From positions 1-47,052 of the forward strand of contig DAHWUD010000005.1 in assembly GCA_027331445.1 (NCBI GenBank): 47,052 nt of DNA, in the 5' to 3' direction. Positions 29,384 through 39,106 of the stretch are shown here, in pieces. Below the pieces are notes generated by a model. That model ran no database searches, was not told where the DNA came from, and saw only the letters and a program-made list of their open reading frames with translations. The translations under genes and the position numbers were made by a program. Position 1 is the stretch's first letter. Each line of letters begins with the position of its first letter. This DNA comes from Candidatus Amesbacteria bacterium (lineage in GTDB: Bacteria; Patescibacteriota; Microgenomatia; CAZETR01; Amesbacteraceae).

Positions 29384-29740
29384 ATGGAAAGTATTCCTAC
29401 TGAAAATTGTGTTTTTTGTCAGGTGGTGGAAGGAAAACTGCCCAGCCAGAAAGTGTATGAGGATGAGGAAGTTCTGGCGTTTCGGGACATTCATCCTTCG
29501 GCGCCGGTGCATATTTTGGTCGTACCAAAGAAGCATGTGGCGGCTAATTTGGGCGATGTGACGGCTAAGCAGGCACAGATTTTGGCCAAGCTGCAGCTGG
29601 CGGCGGCTAAGGTGGCCCAAAAAGCAGGGATTTCCGAGTTTAGTTACCGGACAAATACCGGAAAATCAGCGGGTCAATCCGTGTGGCACCTACATTATCA
29701 TTATCATTTACAAGGTGGATGGAAAGGGGGAGAAGATTAA
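29384..29740 (+). CDS. HIT-family (HinT-like) protein
   Basis: CVFCQVVEGKLPS, HPSAPVHILVVPKKHV, SVWHLHYHYHLQGGW; TTGTCC-18-TATAAT-7-ATG. Confidence 0.9.
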   Translation: MESIPTENCVFCQVVEGKLPSQKVYEDEEVLAFRDIHPSAPVHILVVPKKHVAANLGDVTAKQAQILAKLQLAAAKVAQKAGISEFSYRTNTGKSAGQSVWHLHYHYHLQGGWKGGED

Positions 29741-29743
29741 TTC

Positions 29744-29932
29744 ATGCCGACTGTGGTTCGTAAAAAACCAGGCCAATCTGATGACAAACTGATCGCTGAT
29801 TTTAGAAAAAAAGTACTTGCGGACGAGATTCTAATTGAGCTTAAAGAGCGGGAGTTCTACCGGAAGCCGTCAGTTATCAAACAGGCCAAAATTAAGGAGA
29901 GGCGGAAGACGCACCGCCCCAGGAGTTATTGA
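29744..29932 (+). CDS. rpsU: 30S ribosomal protein S21
   Basis: 62 aa basic protein with KEREFYRKPS...KIKERRKTHR. Confidence 0.85.
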   Translation: MPTVVRKKPGQSDDKLIADFRKKVLADEILIELKEREFYRKPSVIKQAKIKERRKTHRPRSY

Positions 29933-30387
29933 TGCTGATTGACCAGATCAAGACGGATATGACCCGGGCCCTCAAGGCCGGGGAGAGTTTGCGGGTCTTA
30001 ACCCTGCGGATGCTTTTATCTGAGATTAATTATGAGCAAATCCGGGTGCAGCGGGAGATTACGGACGCGGATGTAGTGGGCGTGGTGGCCCGGGAGATCA
30101 AGAAGCGGCGGGAGGCGATCGAGTCTTACAAAGCGGCGGCAAGGACGGAACAAGCGGATTCGGAGCGGGTGGAGATGGAGATACTCCAGGAATACAGCCC
30201 CAAGATGATGAGTGAGGCCGAGGTGAAGACAGAAGTGCAGAAAGTGATTTCCGGATTAGGCGGGGAAGAAAAAAAGAATTTCGGGCAGGTGATGCGAGTG
30301 GTGGCGCCGGTATTTAAGGGGAGGGCAGAAGGGGCAGTGGTGGCGGCGGCGGTTAAAGAATTGGTTGGAGATCATAACGCCCCTTAA
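29932..30387 (+). CDS. GatB/YqeY-domain protein
   Basis: IKTDMTRALKAGESLRVLTLRMLLSEI; MSEAEV; VMRVVAPVFKGRAEG. Confidence 0.9.
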   Translation: MLIDQIKTDMTRALKAGESLRVLTLRMLLSEINYEQIRVQREITDADVVGVVAREIKKRREAIESYKAAARTEQADSERVEMEILQEYSPKMMSEAEVKTEVQKVISGLGGEEKKNFGQVMRVVAPVFKGRAEGAVVAAAVKELVGDHNAP

Positions 30388-30417
30388 TCGCCCTCTTAGC
30401 TTAAAAGAGGGAAATTT
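30380..30417. repeat. Palindromic repeat family A, degenerate copy upstream of ybeY
   Basis: CCCTCTT (30391-30397) / AAGAGGG (30405-30411). Confidence 0.65.
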
Positions 30418-30789
30418 ATGATCAGTGTACTAATAAGCTCTCAATCAATCTATAAGTTTGACAGGGAACGGATGCGGCGGGCAGTGGAAAGGACAGTAGC
30501 GGCGGCCGGGATCGGCGGTGAGGTGACGGTCAGCCTGGCGGTAGTGGGCAACCGAAAAATGCGGGAGCTGCACAAAAAATACATGGAGACGGACGAGACG
30601 ACGGACGTGCTGTCCTTCCCGCTGGAAGAAAGGCGGGACCCGGAAGGGGTGCTGTGGCTGGGGGACATCGTGGTGTGCTATCCGGTGGTAATGGTCCAGG
30701 CTGGTGAAAACAACCGGCTGGTAGATGAGGAAATGGAATTTTTGGTGGAGCACGGGACGAAGCATTTGTTGGGGATACATCACGAATGA
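30418..30789 (+). CDS. ybeY: Endoribonuclease YbeY (C-terminus ends at repeat)
   Basis: TDVLSFP, EHGTKHLLGIHHE: H3xH5xH zinc motif then immediate stop. Confidence 0.85.
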   Translation: MISVLISSQSIYKFDRERMRRAVERTVAAAGIGGEVTVSLAVVGNRKMRELHKKYMETDETTDVLSFPLEERRDPEGVLWLGDIVVCYPVVMVQAGENNRLVDEEMEFLVEHGTKHLLGIHHE

Positions 30790-30860
30790 AATCTCCCCCC
30801 GCCTGCAGGTAGGTAGGCCGCCCTTCTCTTTATCAAAGAGGGGGACTAAAGGGGAGATTT
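30789..30860. repeat. Palindromic repeat family A, copy 3 (abuts ybeY stop)
   Basis: AAATCTCC (30789-30796) ... CTCTTT-ATC-AAAGAG ... GGAGATTT (30853-30860). Confidence 0.8.
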
Positions 30861-30918
30861 TGAACACAATGTGTAAGCAGTTGATTCAAAATAACATTGG
30901 GGATATAAGTGACATGGC

Positions 30919-32496
30919 ATGACTTTGTATCTGAAATATCGGCCCCAAAAAATTGCGGATCTGGACTTGGCAGAAGTGCGGGGGATATTGGCGGCGATGC
31001 TGTCTAAAAAGGACCTGCCGCACGCCTTTTTGTTTACCGGACCATGGGGGACGGGCAAGACCAGTGCGGCCAGGATCATCGCCAAGGTGGTAAATTGCGA
31101 GCAGCGGAAGGACGGGGAACCCTGTAATAAGTGTGCGATGTGCCGGGAGATCACGGCCGGGTCGGCGACCGATGTAATTGAAATAGACGCAGCATCAAAC
31201 CGGGGAATTGAGGAAATCCGGGATTTGCGGGAGAAAGTGCGGCTGGCGCCGATGCGGGCCAAATACAAAGTGTACATTATTGATGAGGTGCATATGCTGA
31301 CCAACGAGGCAGCCAATGCTCTTTTAAAGACTTTGGAAGAGCCGCCGGAGCGGACATTGTTTATTCTGTGCACGACGGAGCCGGAAAAAATGCTGGAGAC
31401 GGTCAAGTCCCGGTGCGCGTGGGTAAAGTTTAAGAAGCCGACGGCGGCGGAGGCGGTAGCCAGTCTGGAGCACGTAGTGGATGGGGAGAAGGTGAAGTGG
31501 ACGTCGGCGGCACTGGCGTTGGTGGCCCGGGCGGCCAGGGGGAGTTTTAGGGACGGGACAAAGATCCTGGAGCAGGTGATCATGGCTAAAAATGAGGTGT
31601 CGGAGGAGACGGTACGGGAAGTGCTGGGGTGGCTTGCCAAGGCGGATCCGGAGGAGTTTTTAAGGTTGGTGCGCGCCGGACAGACGGGGCCGGCTTTGCA
31701 GTTTATTGCGGGGCTGGTGAAAGACGGGGTTAACCTGCGGTCATGGGTGGAGCGGGTGGTGGAAGAACTGCGGGAGGAACTGCTGGAAAAGATCAAGGTT
31801 CAAGGTTCAAGCTTCAATTTTGAAAGTATTCTGAAAGAAATAGCCGGGATGGATAAAGTTTACGGGCAGATGAAGTCGGCGGCGGTAGTGCAGCTGCCGC
31901 TGGAGATATTTGTCATAGAAAATTCATCCGCTTTGCCAGCAAAATCCCAAGTTCAAAAGACAAATCAAATTCCAAATTCAAACGACAGAAACTCCGATAA
32001 CGCCCCCTCTGATCCCCCTGTTACGGCGAAGACACGAGTCGAAAAGGAGGAAAAGGAAGTTGTCGGTGAAGTTGGTCAGAACCCCCCCTCTTTAATTGAA
32101 GAGGGGGAAAAAGAGGAAGTTCATAGTTTGGGCAGGGGAAAATTTAAGCTGCAGGATGTGGCGGAACGCTGGCCGGAGATTATGAAGCAGGTGCGACCGA
32201 AGAATCATTCGGTGGAGGCGCTTTTAAGGTCGACCAAACCCACGGACTTTGACGGGGAAAACCTGACGCTCGAGGTGTTTTATAAGTTCCATAAGGATAA
32301 GCTGGAGACGGAAAAATGCCGGATGATTGTGGAAGGGGCTGTCGCCGAAGTGTTCGGGGTGGGGCCGGTGAAACTGTTTTTGAAATTGGGGGATAAGAAA
32401 AGTAACAACGACAGCGCCCGGGATAGCCTATCCGGGGCGGTAGAAGAAGATATTGTTAAGGCTGCGGAGGCGATATTTAAAGTTGACGCGATGTAG
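30919..32496 (+). CDS. dnaX: DNA polymerase III subunit gamma/tau
   Basis: YRPQKIADL, GPWGTGKTSAARI, zinc Cys cluster, IIDEVHMLTNEAANALLKTLEEPP. Confidence 0.95.
   Translation: MTLYLKYRPQKIADLDLAEVRGILAAMLSKKDLPHAFLFTGPWGTGKTSAARIIAKVVNCEQRKDGEPCNKCAMCREITAGSATDVIEIDAASNRGIEEIRDLREKVRLAPMRAKYKVYIIDEVHMLTNEAANALLKTLEEPPERTLFILCTTEPEKMLETVKSRCAWVKFKKPTAAEAVASLEHVVDGEKVKWTSAALALVARAARGSFRDGTKILEQVIMAKNEVSEETVREVLGWLAKADPEEFLRLVRAGQTGPALQFIAGLVKDGVNLRSWVERVVEELREELLEKIKVQGSSFNFESILKEIAGMDKVYGQMKSAAVVQLPLEIFVIENSSALPAKSQVQKTNQIPNSNDRNSDNAPSDPPVTAKTRVEKEEKEVVGEVGQNPPSLIEEGEKEEVHSLGRGKFKLQDVAERWPEIMKQVRPKNHSVEALLRSTKPTDFDGENLTLEVFYKFHKDKLETEKCRMIVEGAVAEVFGVGPVKLFLKLGDKKSNNDSARDSLSGAVEEDIVKAAEAIFKVDAM
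31941..31988. repeat. Repeat family B (inside dnaX)
   Basis: aaaatcccaagttcaaaagacaaatcaaattccaaattcaaacgacag. Confidence 0.7.
32094..32117. repeat. Palindromic repeat family A, copy 4 (inside dnaX)
   Basis: CCCCCTCTT-TAATTG-AAGAGGGGG. Confidence 0.75.
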
Positions 32497-32515
32497 GTGT
32501 GCTATAATCCCAAAC

Positions 32516-32797
32516 ATGGGTATAGGTGACACCATAGGAAAACTGGGGGACATGAATAAACTGCGGCAGCAGGCGATGCAGATGCAGAAAAACCTGTCGG
32601 CGCAGCAGATTACGGTGGAAGAAAACGGAGTCAAGGTAGTGATTTCCGGTGACCAAAGGATTTTGGATCTGGAGATTCAGGGGATGTCAAACCAGGTATT
32701 AAACGACGTTCTGAACAAAGCGATTAAGAAGAGCCAGGAACTGGCGGCCAAGGAATTGATGAACGTTTCGGGGGGCATGGGCGGATTGATGGGGTAA
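32516..32797 (+). CDS. YbaB/EbfC-family nucleoid-associated protein
   Basis: LRQQAMQMQKNLSAQQITVEENGVKVVISGDQRILDLEI; starts 7 nt after TGCTATAAT; downstream of dnaX, upstream of recR. Confidence 0.92.
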   Translation: MGIGDTIGKLGDMNKLRQQAMQMQKNLSAQQITVEENGVKVVISGDQRILDLEIQGMSNQVLNDVLNKAIKKSQELAAKELMNVSGGMGGLMG

Positions 32798-32825
32798 AAG
32801 CCGGCTTTGGGGTAAAATAGGCGGT

Positions 32826-33443
32826 ATGCGGGTAGCAAGAGCGGTATCCAATCTGGTTGAGGCGTTTGAACGGCTGCCGGGAGTGGGGCCAAAATCGGCC
32901 CAGAGGCTGACTTATTACCTGCTGCATGTGCCCCAGGCCGAGCTGGATCGGCTGGCCCAGGCTGTTTCCAGCCTGAAAAAGGACACCAAGGAGTGCTCCG
33001 TTTGCCACAATATCGCCGAGACGGACCCGTGCGACATCTGTGCCGATTCGAGCCGAAACCGGAGCCTCATCTGCGTGGTGGAGCAGCCGCTGGACGTGCT
33101 GGCACTGGAGCGGGCCGTGCCTGCCGGCAGGCGGGGAGATGGGTACAAAGGGGTATACCACGTGCTGCACGGGGTGATCGATCCTTTACACAATATCGGG
33201 CCGGAGGAGATCAAGCTGGAGGAGCTGATGCAGAGGCTGAGGGCGGGCGGGGTAAAGGAAGTGATTTTGGCCCTGGATCCGAATATGGAAGGAGAAGCGA
33301 CTTGTTTATACATTAAGAGGCAGGTGCCGGCGGGGATACGGGTGACGCGGCTAGCGCACGGATTGCCGGTGGGGGCGGATATAGAGTACGCGGATGAAGT
33401 GACGCTGTCGAGGGCTCTGGAGGGGCGCCAGGACTATGATTAA
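32826..33443 (+). CDS. recR: Recombination protein RecR
   Basis: FERLPGVGPKSAQRL, C4 zinc finger, VVEQPLDVLALE Toprim. Confidence 0.95.
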   Translation: MRVARAVSNLVEAFERLPGVGPKSAQRLTYYLLHVPQAELDRLAQAVSSLKKDTKECSVCHNIAETDPCDICADSSRNRSLICVVEQPLDVLALERAVPAGRRGDGYKGVYHVLHGVIDPLHNIGPEEIKLEELMQRLRAGGVKEVILALDPNMEGEATCLYIKRQVPAGIRVTRLAHGLPVGADIEYADEVTLSRALEGRQDYD

Positions 33444-34443
33444 ACCTAAAGCGGTCAAACCCGGGGACGTGGTGGGGGTAATTGCCCCGTCGGATGCGGT
33501 GGAAAAGGAGGATGTGGAGAAAGGGCGGGCGGTGCTGGAATCGTGGGGGCTAAAGGTCAAGATCGGCAAGCACGTGTACGCCAAAGTGGGAGATTTTTCG
33601 GCGGGGACGGCGGCCGAGCGGATGGAAGATATCCTGACCATGATCAACGATCCGGACGTGCGAGTAATCTGGGCGGCCGGCGGAGGATACGCGGCGACGG
33701 AGATTTTGCCGGTATTTAACCGGGAGGTGCTGGTCAAACTGACCGAGCAGCCGCTTTTGTGGGTGGGCTACAGTGATGTCTGCCTGATTCTCAATGCCCT
33801 GACCAGCTTTAGGATGGTGTCGGTTATGGGGCCGAACCTGGCCGGGCTGACGGAGTGGGATAAAAAATCGACGGCGGAGATGAAAAAAATTCTGTTCGGG
33901 GAGGCGTGCGAGGGGATGGCGCTGGACGCGCGGTGGCGGACGGGATTGGCAGGGACAGCCGAGGGGCGGCTGGTGGCGTCGAATCTGGAAACGCTGATTC
34001 TGTCTTTCGGAACCCGGTTTGACCCCCTGATGTACGGGAGCGGGAATATAATTTTGGGGCTGGAGGAGCTGGATATCGATAAAAGCTCCCTGCAAAGACA
34101 ACTGGATACGGTCTTAAACCATAAGCGGGCCGGTAGGATTACGGGCATATTTGTTGGCCGATTGGTAAATATTGCGGAAAAATCTTACCCGGAATGGGGG
34201 AAGATAGTGACCTCCGAAGGACTGATTACGGACCGGGTCAAAAAATGGGGCGACGGAAAAATCCCGTTGGCATTTTGCAGTGATTTCGGGCATCCAGAAT
34301 GGAGCTACGGAATGTTTTCAAAATGGTTGCGGTATTTTGCCAACCGCAGGTTCCTGCCGGTGCCGGAGGGGATCTTGGCCCGGTTGACGGTGGAGGAAAA
34401 ATCGGTAAAACTGGAGTATCTGGAAAAAGTGACGGCGGAATAA
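33436..34443 (+). CDS. LD-carboxypeptidase (S66 family)
   Basis: KPKAVKPGDVVGVIAPS; WAAGGGYAATEIL; GYSDVCLI. Confidence 0.9.
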   Translation: MIKPKAVKPGDVVGVIAPSDAVEKEDVEKGRAVLESWGLKVKIGKHVYAKVGDFSAGTAAERMEDILTMINDPDVRVIWAAGGGYAATEILPVFNREVLVKLTEQPLLWVGYSDVCLILNALTSFRMVSVMGPNLAGLTEWDKKSTAEMKKILFGEACEGMALDARWRTGLAGTAEGRLVASNLETLILSFGTRFDPLMYGSGNIILGLEELDIDKSSLQRQLDTVLNHKRAGRITGIFVGRLVNIAEKSYPEWGKIVTSEGLITDRVKKWGDGKIPLAFCSDFGHPEWSYGMFSKWLRYFANRRFLPVPEGILARLTVEEKSVKLEYLEKVTAE

Positions 34444-34445
34444 AT

Positions 34446-34880
34446 ATGGCAGTATTTAATAACAGCCCGAGAGATGACTGGGAAACCGCTTTTGAGCAGG
34501 GAGCGGGGCAGGTGAAGAAGACGGTCAAGCAGGCGGCGGCGACGGTGGCGGCGGATATCAAAGAGCAGGTAACCGGAAGCGGGGGCAACCAAGCCAAGCC
34601 GGAGGCCGGGACGGCGGGCGGGGCGGTGGCGGAGGAAAAGCCGGAGGAGGAGCGGAAAAAACTGCTGGAACAGACACGGATCAATCTGGCCGAACTGGAA
34701 AAAAGGATAAAGGAGGTGAGGGAGAAGAGGCTGCAAAAGGAAAAACAACTGGCGGAGGCGGCGATACAAAAAAGCGAGCAGAAAAAAGCAGTGGAGGAAA
34801 AAAAGCAGCGGGAGAGTATCGAGATGGCGAACATAAAGAAAAAGGGCGCGACGGAGATATTGAAAGGGGTGAGCGGGTAG
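34446..34880 (+). CDS. Hypothetical coiled-coil protein
   Basis: 144 aa from ATG 34446; Lys/Glu-rich heptad-like C-terminal half. Confidence 0.65.
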   Translation: MAVFNNSPRDDWETAFEQGAGQVKKTVKQAAATVAADIKEQVTGSGGNQAKPEAGTAGGAVAEEKPEEERKKLLEQTRINLAELEKRIKEVREKRLQKEKQLAEAAIQKSEQKKAVEEKKQRESIEMANIKKKGATEILKGVSG

Positions 34881-34894
34881 CTTAGAATAAGTTT

Positions 34895-35068
34895 ATGGCG
34901 GGGAAGAATGAAAAACCTATAAAAGTGAAAGGGACGGCAGTACCCAAGTTTGACCGGGCCCACGTGGATTTTTTCCGGGGCAGCCGGGGAGGACAGATGT
35001 TTAGTAACCGGAAAGGGTTTGCCGGCCCGCAGAAGAGTTTTTTCGGGTTCCGGCGCGGGAGCAAGTGA
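34895..35068 (+). CDS. Small basic hypothetical protein (57 aa)
   Basis: MAGKNEKPIKVKGTAVPKFDRAHVDFFRGSRGGQMFSNRKGFAGPQKSFFGFRRGSK; TAGAAT-6-ATG; not in ORF track. Confidence 0.55.
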   Translation: MAGKNEKPIKVKGTAVPKFDRAHVDFFRGSRGGQMFSNRKGFAGPQKSFFGFRRGSK

Positions 35069-35069
35069 T

Positions 35070-36515
35070 ATGAGGATCTATAATTCCCTGACGCGGCAGA
35101 TTGAAGAATTTGTGCCGATCAAGCCGCCGGCTGTCGGGATGTATGCCTGCGGACCGACGGTCTACAGCTATGTGCACATCGGGAACTTCCGGACCTACAC
35201 GACGGCGGATGTGCTGGTGAGGCTGCTCAAGGCCAACGGCTATGAAGTGAGTTACGTGATGAACATTACCGATGTGGGGCACCTCACCGGGGATAATCTG
35301 GGGGATGCGGACACGGGGGAGGACCGGATGGAAAAGGCGGCCAGCAAAGCCGGGAAAACGGCCTGGGAAATAGCGGATTTTTATACGCGGCAGTTTTTGA
35401 TGGATTTTGACCGGCTGAACTTGCTGCGGCCGAGGGAATTCTGCCGGGCCACTGACCATATTCCGGAGCAGATTGCACTAATACAAAGACTCGAGGCCAA
35501 CGGATTTACTTACAAAACCAGCGACGGAATTTATTTTGACACGGCGAAATTCCCGCGATACGGGGAGATGTCGACGCTGACGCAGATCCAGGAAGGGGCC
35601 AGAGTGGAAGTCAACCGGGAAAAGCGCAACCCCAGGGATTTTGCCCTGTGGAAGTTTTCGCCCACGGATGCCAAAAGACAGATGGAATGGGACAGCCCGT
35701 GGGGAGTGGGATTTCCGGGGTGGCACATCGAATGTTCGGCCATGTCCATGAAGTACCTGGGGGAGAGTTTTGATATCCATGCCGGGGGGGAGGACCTGCG
35801 GTCGACGCACCATCCCAATGAAATTGCCCAGGCGGAGGCGGCGACGCGCAAACAGTTTGTAAAATATTGGGTGCATTCGGCGTTTTTGCTGGTGGACGGC
35901 GGCCGGATGAGCAAAAGCCTGGGAAACAACTACACGCTTTCGGACCTGGTGCAAAAAGGCTTTTCGCCGATGGCGCTGCGGTACCTGTATTTTATGGGGC
36001 ATTACCGCGGCCAGATAAATTTTACCTGGTCCGGCCTCGCTTCGGCCCAGACGGCGTACGACAAGCTGGTGGAGTTTGTGCGGCAGGCCAGAAGCAAAGG
36101 CGACAGCGCCCGGGTGGCGCTATCGGCGGAAAAGATGAAAAAGGCGGATGATTACCGGAAGCGGTTTGCGGCAGCCATGAATGAAGATCTGGGGACGCCG
36201 CAAGCCCTGGCAATAGTATGGGAGACGCTGAAAAGCAATATTCCGGATTATGACAAGCTGGATTTGCTTTTGGATTGGGACCAAATCCTGGGTTTGCGGT
36301 TATCGGAGGCGGGGGCGGGGATCACGGTGCCCGAGGAGGTGAGAAGCCTGGCCGGGGAACGGGAGAAGCTGCGGCTGGGGGGAAAATTCGTGGAGGCAGA
36401 CAGCGTGCGGATGCAGCTGGAAAAAATGGGTTGGGAAGTGCGGGATACGGTGGGAGGGCCACAATTAAAACCAAAGATTCAAGATTCAGGATTCAAGATT
36501 CAGGATTCAAAATGA
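35070..36515 (+). CDS. cysS: Cysteinyl-tRNA synthetase
   Basis: YACGPTVYSYVHIGNFRTY, GWHIECSAMS, KMSKS-like RMSKSLGN. Confidence 0.96.
   Translation: MRIYNSLTRQIEEFVPIKPPAVGMYACGPTVYSYVHIGNFRTYTTADVLVRLLKANGYEVSYVMNITDVGHLTGDNLGDADTGEDRMEKAASKAGKTAWEIADFYTRQFLMDFDRLNLLRPREFCRATDHIPEQIALIQRLEANGFTYKTSDGIYFDTAKFPRYGEMSTLTQIQEGARVEVNREKRNPRDFALWKFSPTDAKRQMEWDSPWGVGFPGWHIECSAMSMKYLGESFDIHAGGEDLRSTHHPNEIAQAEAATRKQFVKYWVHSAFLLVDGGRMSKSLGNNYTLSDLVQKGFSPMALRYLYFMGHYRGQINFTWSGLASAQTAYDKLVEFVRQARSKGDSARVALSAEKMKKADDYRKRFAAAMNEDLGTPQALAIVWETLKSNIPDYDKLDLLLDWDQILGLRLSEAGAGITVPEEVRSLAGEREKLRLGGKFVEADSVRMQLEKMGWEVRDTVGGPQLKPKIQDSGFKIQDSK
36472..36512. repeat. Repeat family B (cysS 3' end, tandem AAGATTCAGGATTC)
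   Basis: caaagattcaagattcaggattcaagattcaggattcaaaa. Confidence 0.75.
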
Positions 36516-37180
36516 ATGCGAAAAAAATTCTAGTGGGGGTTTTAATCGGGGTGGATGTGCTGGCGGTGAATGCCGGGATAGGATACCTTTTCTACCGGTC
36601 ACAAATTCAAAATTCCAATTTACAAATAACAAATCAAATAAGTTCGACGGGGGGCGGGACAGTAACAGATACTTGCGGGGCGGACTGCCAGGCCTATATC
36701 GACCAGCGAATTGCCAGTTTGTCGGCGGCCCGGACGGCCGGACAACCGGCGGGGCCGAGTGCCACGCCCAAAGTGGTGTATGTCACCCAGACGGCGCCCA
36801 GGACCAAAGTGCAAAGCACCACTTATGTGACGGTGCCGGGCAGCGGCAGCACCACCAATAATGACTGGACGGATTTGCCGGGGACGGAGTTTTATTTCGA
36901 CCCGGCGGATTACCCCGGACTGGTGAGCGTATATTTTGAAGCCAATATGAAGCTGTTCAACGGCAACGGGATGGCGTACGTGCGGCTGTATGATGGGACT
37001 AATGGGGTGGGAGTGCAGGGGAGCGATGTGCAGACGAACAGCCAAGCAGACAGCGTAGTCGCGTCCGGCCAGGTGAGTTTTTGGGCGGGAAAAAACCTGA
37101 TCCGGGTGCAGGCCAAATCACTGACAGCGGACACGGCGATCTTTTCCTCGGGCCGGTTACGGATTGTGACGGAGAATTGA
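36512..37180 (+). CDS. Membrane-anchored extracytoplasmic hypothetical protein
   Basis: N-terminal TM ILVGVLIGVDVLAVNAGIGYLFY; beta-rich C-terminus; ATGA overlap with cysS. Confidence 0.65.
   Translation: MNAKKILVGVLIGVDVLAVNAGIGYLFYRSQIQNSNLQITNQISSTGGGTVTDTCGADCQAYIDQRIASLSAARTAGQPAGPSATPKVVYVTQTAPRTKVQSTTYVTVPGSGSTTNNDWTDLPGTEFYFDPADYPGLVSVYFEANMKLFNGNGMAYVRLYDGTNGVGVQGSDVQTNSQADSVVASGQVSFWAGKNLIRVQAKSLTADTAIFSSGRLRIVTEN
36601..36640. repeat. Repeat family B (in the anchored protein after cysS)
   Basis: acaaattcaaaattccaatttacaaataacaaatcaaata. Confidence 0.7.
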
Positions 37181-37213
37181 CAACAGAGATGTGAGGGGTG
37201 TGATTTGGGAATT

Positions 37214-37462
37214 ATGGCAGGCATCGAGGCGGTGGAAAATTGTTTCCACCCGATCCAAACGGTGACGACGGAAGTGGATGGGGTGACGGTATTTGAGAGT
37301 TCGTGCATGGCCAGGGCCACGATGGGATGTAGTAAGTTTGTGAGCTGGGACGGGCAGACTCTGGGGGCGGATGTGGATTTGATGCTGAGAAACGGAAAAG
37401 TGAAATGCACCGCCAACTGCAGGCTGCGGAGGGATTTGAAAAGTGGTTTTTTTGGGCATTAA
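37214..37462 (+). CDS. Small hypothetical protein
   Basis: 82 aa ORF with four Cys. Confidence 0.45.
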   Translation: MAGIEAVENCFHPIQTVTTEVDGVTVFESSCMARATMGCSKFVSWDGQTLGADVDLMLRNGKVKCTANCRLRRDLKSGFFGH

Positions 37463-37488
37463 GGGGCTGACTCTGTTAAAATTGGGTG

Positions 37489-38178
37489 ATGATCACGGCG
37501 GTAATATTTGATCTGGATGGGACGATTACAGACAATGAGGGAGATTGGGAGGAAGTGTTTCGGCGGGTGTGGGAGGAGTATTCCGGAGCGCGGTGGATAG
37601 AGAAAAAGTGGCTGCATGTAGTGGGCATGGGGATGGTGCCCAACTGGCGGCGGCTGGTCAAAGACGAAGTCATAGTGCAGAAACTGGCGGCCAGGACTTT
37701 TGAACTGTATAAGGAAAAAGTGGCCGACCGGGGGGAAGTAAGAGTGAGAGAAGGTATGGTAGAAGCGGTAGAAAAGGCCCGGGAGCTGGGATGGCTGACC
37801 GCTTTGTGCACCGGAAGCAGCTGGAATACAGTGGAGGAAGAATTGGAGCAGCTGGGGTTGTACCTGGCCTTTGACATTACTACCACCGGTGAAGAAGTGC
37901 TGGCCCAAAAACCGGATCCGGAGATATACATCCTGACGGCCCAGAAATTGGGAGTGGACTTTAGAGAATGCCTGGTAGTCGAGGATTCGGTGTCCGGAGT
38001 AGAGGCGGGAGCCGCGGCGGGGATGGAGGTGGCGGGATTGGTAACGGAGTACTCGACGGCGACGGTGTTACGGGCGGCCGGGGCAAAATATAGTCTAAAA
38101 GACATGAAGGAACTTGCCGGTTTGATGGTAGAAATAAAGAGTAAAGAACAAGTTATTGATTCAGGGGAAGAGGTGTAG
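37489..38178 (+). CDS. HAD-superfamily hydrolase (beta-phosphoglucomutase-like)
   Basis: VIFDLDGTITDNE, QKPDPEIY, VVEDSVSGVEAG. Confidence 0.9.
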   Translation: MITAVIFDLDGTITDNEGDWEEVFRRVWEEYSGARWIEKKWLHVVGMGMVPNWRRLVKDEVIVQKLAARTFELYKEKVADRGEVRVREGMVEAVEKARELGWLTALCTGSSWNTVEEELEQLGLYLAFDITTTGEEVLAQKPDPEIYILTAQKLGVDFRECLVVEDSVSGVEAGAAAGMEVAGLVTEYSTATVLRAAGAKYSLKDMKELAGLMVEIKSKEQVIDSGEEV

Positions 38179-38179
38179 A

Positions 38180-39106
38180 ATGGCGGCACTGAGAGAGCGA
38201 AGAAAATACGAACTGGCGGTGGTAATTTTGACGTACAATGTGAAGGAGGCGCTGTTGGATTGCCTGGCGTCGGTAGTCCTGGAGGGAACGGCCAACCGGC
38301 AGCTAATAGTGGTGGACAACGCGTCCGCGGACGGGACGAAAGAAGCGGTGGAGAAGGAATTCCCGGAAGTGAAATATATTTATAGTCAGAAGAATCTGGG
38401 ATTTGCGGCGGGGAACGATCTGGCGATCCCCGAAGTGCAGGCCGACTACGTACTGTTTTTAAATCCGGACACGGTGGTGGTGGACAAAGCCATCGGGAAA
38501 AGCCTGGCGTTTATGAAAAGCCGGCCGGAGATAGGAGCTTTAACCTGCCGGGTGGAACTGCCGGACGGCAGCCTGGATTATTCCTGCCACCGGGGGCTGC
38601 CCACGCCGTGGAATGCCCTGTGCTATTTTTCGGGGCTGGCCAAACTGTTTCCCAAATGGGGGCTGGTGTCCGGGTACACGGCCACCCATCTGGATATCAG
38701 TGTGCCGCACGAAATGGAATGCGGAAATGGGACGTTTTTTCTGGTGCGGCGGACGGCGGGGGAAGCGGTGGGCTGGTGGGACAAAGATTATTTTTGGAAC
38801 GGGGAGGACGTGGATTTCTGTTACCGACTGCGGGAGGCGGGCTGGAAGATCTACTTTTATCCTCCGGCGCGAATAATCCATTACAAGGGCTCGTCTTCGG
38901 GGCTTCAAAAGACGGCCAGAAAACCGGTGCCGACACAGGTCAGGCTGCAGTCGGCCAGGGCCGGGATCGAAGCCATGCGGATTTTTTATGAGAAGCATTA
39001 CCTGAACAAATATCCGCAGGGGCTACGGAAACTGGTGGAGGCGGGAATTACACTTTTAGAGAAATACCGGCTGACTAAGATTAAGATGGAGATAACCCAT
39101 GATTGA
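38180..39106 (+). CDS. Family 2 glycosyltransferase
   Basis: AVVILTYNVKEALLDCLAS, VVDNASADGT, LFLNPDT. Confidence 0.92.
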   Translation: MAALRERRKYELAVVILTYNVKEALLDCLASVVLEGTANRQLIVVDNASADGTKEAVEKEFPEVKYIYSQKNLGFAAGNDLAIPEVQADYVLFLNPDTVVVDKAIGKSLAFMKSRPEIGALTCRVELPDGSLDYSCHRGLPTPWNALCYFSGLAKLFPKWGLVSGYTATHLDISVPHEMECGNGTFFLVRRTAGEAVGWWDKDYFWNGEDVDFCYRLREAGWKIYFYPPARIIHYKGSSSGLQKTARKPVPTQVRLQSARAGIEAMRIFYEKHYLNKYPQGLRKLVEAGITLLEKYRLTKIKMEITHD

